The notes under the pieces: model-generated
Told to the model about the DNA's origin: nothing
Databases searched by the model: none
What the model saw: only the letters and a program-made list of their open reading frames with translations
Shown here: piece by piece, positions 8,920 to 16,651 of the stretch
How the letters are laid out: each line of letters begins with the position of its first letter
Numbering within the stretch: position 1 is the stretch's first letter
Origin: Phenylobacterium soli
GTDB taxonomy: Bacteria > Pseudomonadota > Alphaproteobacteria > Caulobacterales > Caulobacteraceae
DNA length: 64,000 nt
Assembly (NCBI RefSeq): GCF_003254475.1
Contig: NZ_QFYQ01000001.1
Span: forward strand, 3,038,001-3,102,000
Direction: 5' to 3'
Translations under genes and position numbers: made by a program

Positions 8920-9289
8920 GGACCTCTAAGCTCCCAAGGCCTGGCGCGGTTCATCGGCGGACCTTCAGAGGATCGCCCCGGGGGGCAAAGAGCAAGCAAA
9001 GTCAGACACCTAGAAATCGGTCGGCGAGCTTGGCCGTTCGATGTCGGCCCACGCGCACCCCTAGGTTGTCGCTAGGGCAGGCCGGCCAATTGACTTCGGG
9101 TCACCTCGCGCCGCGCGCGAGATCGACCCTCGCAGCACCTGTGTCATCGGCGCCAGCCTAGGTGAGTGATAATAAGTTATCGCCGTTCACTTATCGGAAT
9201 CCGTTGACGCGCCTAGGGTTGCTGACGCAGCTACTGCGCCATAACCGCGCAAAATAGCGCTCGCCAGGCTGCGGGGAGGCAGCGTCGAC
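8920..9289. other. 370-base intergenic region, divergent ilvD and first receptor gene
   Basis: No convincing gene is present. The region holds the promoter side of ilvD (left) and of the first receptor gene (right). AT-rich bases 9170-9200 carry a direct repeat of TTATCG at 9177-9182 and 9191-9196, fourteen bases apart, which could be an activator or repressor site. TTGACG at 9204-9209 lies 86 bases before the receptor start, in the same place as in the other three receptor genes. Confidence 0.5.
9204..9283 (+). promoter_or_regulatory. Leader element of first receptor gene: TTGACG and hairpin-loop ribosome-binding site
   Basis: TTGACG (9204-9209) is followed after 21 bases by CTACTGC, a weak match to the CCTCCCC found at this distance in the second and fourth receptor leaders. 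The ribosome-binding site GGGGAGG sits in a short hairpin: GCTGC (9268-9272), loop GGGGAG, GCAGC (9279-9283). The start codon is six bases downstream. Confidence 0.4.
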
Positions 9290-12031
9290 ATGAATCTAAA
9301 ACATACCCTCTTTGCGTCCGGCGCCCTGCTGGCAGTCTCGCTCGGAACCACCGCCCACGCCCAAACCGCAAGTAGCAAGCCGGCCGCCCCGGCCGCGGGC
9401 ACGACCATCGAAGAGCTGGTGGTCACCGCTGAAAAGCGTGAGCAGAGCCTGCAGGACGTCCCCGTCGCCATCTCGGCCTTCACGGCCAAGCAGCGCGACG
9501 TGATGGGCATCACCTCGATCCAGGACTACACGAACTTCACCCCGGGCCTCGTCTATTCGAGCGCCACCGACCGCGCGAGCGTCCGCGGCATCGGCCGCCT
9601 GACCAACATCCACGCCGCCGACGCGGCCGTGGCCATCTACGTGGACGGCCTCTTCACCACCTCGACGGTGCTGGCCGGCGCCCCGCCGCTGCTGGTCGAC
9701 CGGGTGGAAGTGCTGCGCGGCCCGCAGGGCACGCTCTACGGCCGCAACTCGATCGGCGGCGCGATCAACATCATCTCGCCGAAGCCGACCGATCACCCCT
9801 ACGCCGAGGTGCGGGCGATCGCCGAGAACTTCGGCTACACCAACCTCCAGGTCGCCGCGTCCGGCCCGCTGGCCGAGGGCCTGCGCTTCCGCGTGGCCGG
9901 CTACAAGCTCGACCAGACCGAGGGCTACTACAAGAACGTCAACCGCAACATGCCGACCGAAGGCGCGAAGCGGAACGAGTACGACTGGCAGTTCCAGCTC
10001 GACGCCAACCTCGGCGAGCACGTGGAAGCCTGGCTGAAGTACGAGACCCTGCGGTGGGACAACCGCGGCGGCCCCGGCGCCCGCGCCGGCTATCTCGGCG
10101 GCGCCTACGAGACCGCGCTGATGGATCCGGCCTTCACCGTGATCTACAACCCGGCCCACGGCTATTCGACCGCCAGCGGCCTCGCCGGCGTCGTCCCGGG
10201 CAGCCTGCAGCAGTTCAACGGCGGCACGACCACCACCAACCCGGCGCTGAACGACGCCCACACCTTCAACACCAACACGCCGCTGCACGTGCGCCTGACC
10301 AACACGCACCTGCTGTCGACCACCCTCGTGTACCATGCGCCGAAATTCGACGTTAAGTACCTGGGAAGCCACGAGAACTACGACTACGACCTGACCGGCG
10401 ACATGGACAACACCAACGTCGCCTCCTACCAGATCCCGCTCGCTCCGGGCTCGATCTGCGGCACCCTGCACGGGGCCTTCGCGGCCGGCCTGTCGCCGCA
10501 GGACTGCGCCCCGCTCACGGTCAACGGCAACAACACCTACTACTACTTCGAACACCCGACGTGGACGAGCCACGAGATCAACATCACGTCGACCACGGAC
10601 TCGCCGCTGCAGTGGATCCTCGGCGCCTACTACTTCAAGGAAGACTACGCCGCGACCGTGCCGACGGCGAACCTCGCCACGGCCAATAGCCCGCAGCTGC
10701 AGCACCCGATCCTGGGCGCGGCGGCCAACCCGTCGGGCAACTGGGCGACCAACGAGTACAGCATGACCACCGAGAGCAAGGCGCTCTTCGGCCAGCTGGA
10801 CTGGAAGGCCACCGAAACCCTGAAGTTCACGGCCGGCCTGCGCTACACCAAGGACCACAAGTACGGCTCGGAAGCCTATCGCATCCTCTGCTATTCCGAC
10901 GCCTGTATGCCGAGCCTCTACACTGCGCTGGGCCTCAACGGCTTCGGTCCCGGCACCGCGGCCAACTGGGGTAGCCTCCTCGGCAACCTGAACGCCCTCG
11001 GCAGCCTCGCCCCGGTGCTCGGCATTCCGGCCCTCGCGGGCCTGAACGGCCTCGGCAACGGCGCGCTGGACATCACCGGCAACCTGGTGCCGGTCACCGG
11101 CCCCGGCGGCATCAAGGGCGTCACCGACCCGGTGAAGTGCACCACGCCGACCACCTGCACCCAGGGCGCAGTCGATCCGAAGACGGGCCGCTTCATCCGT
11201 CACCTTGACGACACCTCCGACGCCTGGACCGGCACCCTCGGCGCCCAGTGGGATCCGTCGGAAGGCACCATGGCCTACGCCCGCTACAGCCGCGGCTACA
11301 AGGCGTTCGGCTTCGCCGCCGGCAGCCTGCTGAGCCAGCCCGAGGCGAAGGAAGAGACCGTCAACGCCTTCGAAGTCGGCCTGAAGAAGAACTTCGGCCG
11401 GAACCTGCAGGTGAACGCCGCCCTCTTCTACCTGGACTACGCCAACCTCCAGGCCCCGGTGACGGTCGTGAACAACGGCATCGCCGCGACGCAGTTCATC
11501 AACGTGCCGAAGTCGCGGTCCGACGGTCTGGAGCTGGACGTGATCTGGCAGCCGATCGACCCGCTGCGCCTGTCGCTGGATTACTCGTTCAACGACACGG
11601 AGATCACCAAGAGCGGTCTCTACACCGACGTGAACAACACCGGCAGCGGCCCCGTCAGCGTGAAGGGCAACAAGCTGCCCCAGGCGCCGCGGAACAAGGT
11701 CGCCCTGAACGGCACCTACACGTTCAACCTGGATCCGGGCAATCTGAGCCTGAGCGCCAGCTACGTGTGGCGTGACAAGGCCTACGCCAACATCTTCACG
11801 CGCTCCTACAACGAAGCGCCGTCCTGGGATCAGTTCGACCTGCGGGCCGCCTTCACCGATCGGGACAACAAGTACACGATCATCGGCTACGTGAAGAACG
11901 TCGGCGACACCAAGGGCTACGACGCGGCCATCGCCGCTTCGCAGCGCATCTCGACCCCCACCGGGGCGCCGAACTTCGAGCTCACCCCGCCGCGCACCTA
12001 CGGCGTCGAGCTGCAGTATCGCTTCTTCTAA
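9290..12031 (+). CDS. TonB-dependent receptor (1 of 4)
   Basis: A 913-residue outer-membrane transporter that imports a ligand using TonB energy. An N-terminal signal peptide ends near residue 25 (AHA-QT). The TonB-box/plug start EELVVTAEKREQ follows at about 41-52, the plug contains VRGIGRLTN and the hallmark EVLRGPQGTLYGRNSIGG at about 142-160, and a 22-strand barrel ends in YGVELQYRFF with a C-terminal aromatic. A cysteine pair in a predicted outer loop precedes APLTV, as in receptor 2. An unusual Gly/Leu/Asn-rich stretch at about 557-610 looks like an inserted surface loop. Receptors 2 and 4 are its nearest relatives here. Substrate is unknown; this subclass is often linked to complex natural compounds rather than siderophores. 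Confidence 0.93.
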   Translation: MNLKHTLFASGALLAVSLGTTAHAQTASSKPAAPAAGTTIEELVVTAEKREQSLQDVPVAISAFTAKQRDVMGITSIQDYTNFTPGLVYSSATDRASVRGIGRLTNIHAADAAVAIYVDGLFTTSTVLAGAPPLLVDRVEVLRGPQGTLYGRNSIGGAINIISPKPTDHPYAEVRAIAENFGYTNLQVAASGPLAEGLRFRVAGYKLDQTEGYYKNVNRNMPTEGAKRNEYDWQFQLDANLGEHVEAWLKYETLRWDNRGGPGARAGYLGGAYETALMDPAFTVIYNPAHGYSTASGLAGVVPGSLQQFNGGTTTTNPALNDAHTFNTNTPLHVRLTNTHLLSTTLVYHAPKFDVKYLGSHENYDYDLTGDMDNTNVASYQIPLAPGSICGTLHGAFAAGLSPQDCAPLTVNGNNTYYYFEHPTWTSHEINITSTTDSPLQWILGAYYFKEDYAATVPTANLATANSPQLQHPILGAAANPSGNWATNEYSMTTESKALFGQLDWKATETLKFTAGLRYTKDHKYGSEAYRILCYSDACMPSLYTALGLNGFGPGTAANWGSLLGNLNALGSLAPVLGIPALAGLNGLGNGALDITGNLVPVTGPGGIKGVTDPVKCTTPTTCTQGAVDPKTGRFIRHLDDTSDAWTGTLGAQWDPSEGTMAYARYSRGYKAFGFAAGSLLSQPEAKEETVNAFEVGLKKNFGRNLQVNAALFYLDYANLQAPVTVVNNGIAATQFINVPKSRSDGLELDVIWQPIDPLRLSLDYSFNDTEITKSGLYTDVNNTGSGPVSVKGNKLPQAPRNKVALNGTYTFNLDPGNLSLSASYVWRDKAYANIFTRSYNEAPSWDQFDLRAAFTDRDNKYTIIGYVKNVGDTKGYDAAIAASQRISTPTGAPNFELTPPRTYGVELQYRFF

Positions 12032-12057
12032 GCCTTAGGCCCTCATCGGCCCGAAGA

Positions 12058-12088
12058 GGGCGCTCCGGTTCGCCGGAGCGCCCTTTTT
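12058..12088 (+). terminator. Factor-independent terminator after receptor 1
   Basis: A perfect 11-base-pair GC-rich stem (12058-12068 with 12073-12083) closes a TTCG tetraloop and is followed directly by five T residues. It lies 27 bases after the stop codon and isolates this gene transcriptionally. Confidence 0.9.
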
Positions 12089-12106
12089 CTTGGTCCGACG
12101 GACATT

Positions 12107-12135
12107 TTGACAGACCGACCTGCTTTTCAAATTTT
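12107..12135 (+). promoter_or_regulatory. Possible sigma-70 promoter upstream of receptor 2
   Basis: A perfect TTGACA lies at 12107-12112; seventeen bases on is AATTTT, a weak -10 match in an AT-rich patch. It would give a leader of about 150 bases for receptor 2. A competing start signal is TTGACG at 12205. Confidence 0.25.
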
Positions 12136-12204
12136 TTCGCCAGTTCTGCCAAATAGCTAGGTAAACTGAACGTCGATCACCCGTACCGGCTCTTGAATGG
12201 CGAA

Positions 12205-12284
12205 TTGACGTACCGCGTGTTCTAATTCAGCCTCCCCAGCGTTAAGCCGGCGCGGCCGCAGAGCCGCCCGGGGTTCGGGAGGGG
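12205..12284 (+). promoter_or_regulatory. Leader element of receptor 2: TTGACG-N20-CCTCCCC facing the ribosome-binding site
   Basis: TTGACG at 12205-12210 is followed after exactly 20 bases by CCTCCCC (12231-12237), of which CCTCCC is complementary to the ribosome-binding site GGGAGG at 12277-12282. Between them GCGGC (12252-12256) and GCCGC (12263-12267) can form an inner stem. The same order and spacing occur before receptor 4, with TCAGCCTCCCC shared by both. Confidence 0.45.
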
Positions 12285-12292
12285 CTCTTCAG

Positions 12293-14812
12293 ATGATTTC
12301 CAGGACGACTCTGCTCGCCACCAGCGCCCTGCTGGCCGCCTCGCTCAGCGCAGGCCAGAAGGCCGCGGCCCAGGACGCCCGCCAGGCTCGGCCAACCGCG
12401 GCCGGCGCCACCACCATCGAGGAGCTGGTGGTCACCGCCGAGAAGCGGGCCCAGAACCTCCAGGACGTGCCCGTGGCCGTCTCCGCCTTCACGTCCGAGA
12501 GGCGAGACCTGGTGGGCATCAACACCATCCAGGACCTCACCAACTTCACCCCCGGCCTCGCCTACTCGTCGGGCAACGACCGGATCTTCCTGCGGGGCAT
12601 CGGCCGGCTCACCAACAACCTGGCCTCCGAGCCGGGCGTCGCCAACTACAACGACGGCTTCTATTCCTCGTTCTCGACCAACGCCGCCCTGCCGCCGATC
12701 CTCGTCGACCGCATCGAGGTGCTGCGCGGGCCTCAGGGCACGCTCTACGGCCGCAACGCGGTCGGCGGGGCGATCAACATCATTACCAAGCGCCCGACCC
12801 AGGAGTTCTCCGGCGAGGCGCGGATGATCGTCGGCAACTACGGGCTCAAGAACTACCAGATGCTCGTCAGCCTGCCGGTGAACGAGGACCTGCGCTTCTC
12901 CGTCGGCGGCTACCACATCGACGAGGACGGCGGCTGGTTCCACAACGTCGCCGGCGGTCCTGACGAGGGCGAGGTGCGGCGCGAGACCTATCTGATCGCC
13001 CAGATGGACGCCACGCTCGGCCCCGTCGACGTCTGGCTGAAGTACGACAGCTTCCAGATGCGCGACCGGGCGACGCCCGGCGGGCGCACCAGCGGCAGCG
13101 CCCTCACCCCGGTGGATCCCTCGCTCTTCCCGCCCGGCACGCTCTCGCCGCCCACCGGCTACGGCCTGCTGTCGGGCCTGAACCTGACGGCGCTCGGACC
13201 GGCGCGGAACAACATCGTCTTCCAGACCGGCGACGTGCGGGCCTTCAGCGCCAATACGCCGAGCACCCAGCACGAGGACCCGACCCAGGAGCTCGCCGCC
13301 CACGTGACCTGGCATCTGCCGGGCATGGACCTGAAGTACGTCGGGGGCTATGGGCGCTATTTCTACAATCAGATCAGCGACTACGATAACACCGCGGTGC
13401 TGTCCTACCAGGTTCCGCTGAACCCGACGGCGGTCTGCCGCTTCGTGCCGGGGTGCCAGCCGCTGACCGTGCGCCCGAACGTCATCCTCAACTACATCGA
13501 GGACAAGAAGTTCTGGAGCAACGAGTTCGACCTCGCCTCCACCGGAAGCGGGCCGCTGCAGTGGATCGCCGGCCTCTACGAGTACGAGGAGCAGTACCAC
13601 CAGCCGGTCTACATCACCGAGCCGGACCAGGCGCAGCTCTCCACGCCCTCGAGCGCGGCCCCGAACCCGACGCGGCTGATCTACTACACCGACCAGTTCA
13701 TGCACGCGCAGTCGCGGGCGGCCTTCGGCCAGGTCGACTGGCAGGCGAGCGACACGGTCAAGCTCACCGCCGGCCTTCGCTACACCTTCGACAAGAAGAA
13801 GGGCGTCGAACAGGGCCGCCTGTTCTGCTTCGGCTGTTCGGCGGCGGTGGACCCGCGCAACCTCGGGACCCTGACCCCGGTCATCGACATCACCGGCTCG
13901 AGCTTCAGCGGCGCGCGCCCGACCGGTTCGACCCTGCCGCAGAAGGGCGTCGTGGCCCCCGCGGTCACCGACCCGGCGACCGGCATTCGCAGCCGCCGCC
14001 TGGCCGACACGTGGGACGCCTGGACCGGCACGGTCGGGGTGGAATGGAAGCCCGAGGCGCGGACCATGGCCTATGCCAAGTACAGCCGCGGCTACAAGGC
14101 GGGCGGCTTCAACTCCGGGACCATCCAGGCCTTCCCCGAGACCGACGCCGAGCACGTCGACGCCTACGAAGTCGGGCTGAAGCGCGACTGGAGCCCTACG
14201 CTGCAGACCAACGTCTCGACCTTCTATTACGACTATCAGGACGCCCAGGTGCCGATCAGCGTCCAGTTCCCGAGCCAGCCGATCATCACCCTGTTCTTCA
14301 ACCTGCCGAAGGTGCGCAACATCGGCTTCGAGCTGGAGAGCACCTGGATCCCGCTCGAGAACCTGCAGCTGCTGTTCAACTACGCCTACCTCGACGCCAG
14401 GATCACCGATCCCGGCGCCATCCAGGACCCGGTGACCGGCGTCGTCGGCGCCAAGAACAACCACATGCCGCTGTCGGCCAAGAACAAGGTCTCGCTGAAC
14501 GCGAACTACACCTGGGAGCTGAGCGGCGGATCGCTGAACCTGTCCGGCAGCTACGTCTGGCGGGACAAGGTCTACAGCTCGATCTTCGACCATCCCTGGT
14601 ACCAGGCCGGCGCCCGGGGCCAGATCGACGCGCGCGCCACCTGGACCGGCGAGTCCAAGCGCTACAGCGTCATCGTCTATGGCAAGAACCTGACGGACGA
14701 GAAGGACTTCGACACCGTCAGCGCCACCGTCCAGTCGAACGGCAGCCTCAGCCGCACCTATGTCCTCGTGCCGCCGCGCACCTATGGCGTGGAACTACAA
14801 TACCGCTTCTAG
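12293..14812 (+). CDS. TonB-dependent receptor (2 of 4)
   Basis: An 839-residue outer-membrane TonB-dependent transporter. A signal peptide is visible (cleavage near the KAAAQ segment, residues 22-27), then the plug start EELVVTAEKRAQN at about 43-55. LRGIGRLTNN and VANYNDG in the plug are nearly identical to receptor 4 and similar to receptor 1, followed by EVLRGPQGTLYGRNAVGG. The barrel ends in YGVELQYRF. Two short Cys-x-n-Cys pairs lie in predicted surface loops (VCRFVPGC, FCFGC). It is monocistronic: terminators bound it on both sides. It has no neighbouring FecI/FecR pair, so surface signalling is unlikely. The substrate cannot be inferred. Confidence 0.93.
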   Translation: MISRTTLLATSALLAASLSAGQKAAAQDARQARPTAAGATTIEELVVTAEKRAQNLQDVPVAVSAFTSERRDLVGINTIQDLTNFTPGLAYSSGNDRIFLRGIGRLTNNLASEPGVANYNDGFYSSFSTNAALPPILVDRIEVLRGPQGTLYGRNAVGGAINIITKRPTQEFSGEARMIVGNYGLKNYQMLVSLPVNEDLRFSVGGYHIDEDGGWFHNVAGGPDEGEVRRETYLIAQMDATLGPVDVWLKYDSFQMRDRATPGGRTSGSALTPVDPSLFPPGTLSPPTGYGLLSGLNLTALGPARNNIVFQTGDVRAFSANTPSTQHEDPTQELAAHVTWHLPGMDLKYVGGYGRYFYNQISDYDNTAVLSYQVPLNPTAVCRFVPGCQPLTVRPNVILNYIEDKKFWSNEFDLASTGSGPLQWIAGLYEYEEQYHQPVYITEPDQAQLSTPSSAAPNPTRLIYYTDQFMHAQSRAAFGQVDWQASDTVKLTAGLRYTFDKKKGVEQGRLFCFGCSAAVDPRNLGTLTPVIDITGSSFSGARPTGSTLPQKGVVAPAVTDPATGIRSRRLADTWDAWTGTVGVEWKPEARTMAYAKYSRGYKAGGFNSGTIQAFPETDAEHVDAYEVGLKRDWSPTLQTNVSTFYYDYQDAQVPISVQFPSQPIITLFFNLPKVRNIGFELESTWIPLENLQLLFNYAYLDARITDPGAIQDPVTGVVGAKNNHMPLSAKNKVSLNANYTWELSGGSLNLSGSYVWRDKVYSSIFDHPWYQAGARGQIDARATWTGESKRYSVIVYGKNLTDEKDFDTVSATVQSNGSLSRTYVLVPPRTYGVELQYRF

Positions 14813-14839
14813 AGGCTCGACCATCGGCTGATCGCGCCA

Positions 14840-14866
14840 GGCGTCCCGCTCCGGCGGGGCGCCTTT
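14840..14866 (+). terminator. Factor-independent terminator after receptor 2
   Basis: A 10-base-pair stem with one G-T pair (14840-14849 with 14854-14863) and loop TCCG, followed by TTTCGCTTT. It lies 28 bases after the stop. Loop and stem composition closely match the terminator of receptor 4. Confidence 0.78.
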
Positions 14867-14877
14867 CGCTTTGCGGC

Positions 14878-14907
14878 TTGACGTCCGCCGCGCCGATGCG
14901 CCCTACA
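14878..14907 (+). promoter_or_regulatory. Probable promoter of the YhdH-type oxidoreductase gene
   Basis: TTGACG at 14878-14883 is followed 17-18 bases later by CCCTACAGC (14901-14909), which resembles the Caulobacter GCTANAWC -10. The GTG start is about 30 bases further on. Confidence 0.4.
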
Positions 14908-14936
14908 GCACGGGACAAGATCGAGGGAGCCCAGAC

Positions 14937-15932
<996 letters not shown>

Positions 15933-15937
15933 CGCGC

Positions 15938-15964
15938 GGGCGAGGCGATCGCCGCGCTTCGCCC
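15938..15964. terminator. Bidirectional hairpin between convergent genes
   Basis: Outer arms GGGCGA (15938-15943) and TCGCCC (15959-15964) enclose the palindrome GGCGATCGCC (15944-15953). It sits exactly between the stops of two convergent genes, but has no T-run on either strand, so a terminator role is uncertain. Confidence 0.35.
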
Positions 15965-15965
15965 C

Positions 15966-16445
15966 TCAGAGCGCCTTCTCGATCTCCTCCGTCACCTCGC
16001 TGTCCAGCGGGTCGGTGCGCGGGCCGAAGGCGCGGATCGCCTCGCCGTTCCTGCCGATCAGGATCTTGTGGAAGTTCCACACCGGCTCGGCCGGCTCGCC
16101 GAGCTGGCCCACGGCCCACTTATAGAACGGGTGGGCGGTGTCGCCCTTGACGTCAGTCTTGGCGGTGAGCGGGAAGTCGATGCTGAACCGCGTCTCGCAG
16201 AAGTCCTTGATCTCGGATTCGGTCCCCGGCTCCTGGCCGGCGAACTGGTTGCAGGGCACGCCCAGCACCACCAGACCACGGTCCTTGTACTCCGAATAGA
16301 GCTTCTCGAGCCCGTCGTACTGGGGGGTGAGTCCGCATTGGGAGGCGGTGTTGACCACCAGCACCACCTTGTCGCGGAAGGTGGTCAGCGGCAGCGGCGC
16401 GCCGTCGATGGTCTGGAAGGCGAACTCGTGGGCGCTGGCGGACAT
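15966..16445 (-). CDS. Glutathione peroxidase (cysteine type)
   Basis: A 159-residue thiol peroxidase of the GPx family that reduces hydrogen peroxide and lipid hydroperoxides. The catalytic tetrad is visible: Cys37 in NTASQCGLT, Gln71 in CNQFAGQEP, Trp123 and Asn124 in WNFHK. Cysteine replaces selenocysteine, and Cys83 could act as resolving residue, so thioredoxin may be the true reductant. No signal peptide. The length is normal for BtuE/GPx proteins. Confidence 0.94.
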   Translation of the reverse strand: MSASAHEFAFQTIDGAPLPLTTFRDKVVLVVNTASQCGLTPQYDGLEKLYSEYKDRGLVVLGVPCNQFAGQEPGTESEIKDFCETRFSIDFPLTAKTDVKGDTAHPFYKWAVGQLGEPAEPVWNFHKILIGRNGEAIRAFGPRTDPLDSEVTEEIEKAL

Positions 16446-16522
16446 GGGGCGTCTCCTCTGGGTGGCGGCATCACAACCTTTGCGGAGGATATGGTCGTCC
16501 TCCTGTGGCGCCGGCGCAACTT

Positions 16523-16533
16523 AACGTAACGTT
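16523..16533. repeat. Short palindrome AACGT-A-ACGTT
   Basis: Five-base arms around one central base in the gap between gpx and receptor 3. It has the shape of a TetR-type half-site pair, but is short enough to occur by chance. Confidence 0.3.
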
Positions 16534-16570
16534 GTGTGCCCCCGGATCGCGGAACGTCGTTCATCCGTCA

Positions 16571-16644
16571 TTGACGCCCAACTCAGCCGGCGCAAGCCTC
16601 AGCGGATAACAACAAACGGTCACGCAATGACGTGCCCGGGGAGG
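16571..16644 (+). promoter_or_regulatory. Leader element of receptor 3: TTGACG-N20-CCTC and ribosome-binding site
   Basis: TTGACG (16571-16576, itself in the palindrome CGTCA-T-TGACG) is followed after exactly 20 bases by CCTC (16597-16600). GTCA/TGAC arms (16619-16622, 16628-16631) precede the ribosome-binding site GGGGAGG (16638-16644). Receptor 4 has a comparable GTCA...TGAC pair just before its own site. Confidence 0.42.
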
Positions 16645-16651
16645 AAAACCA

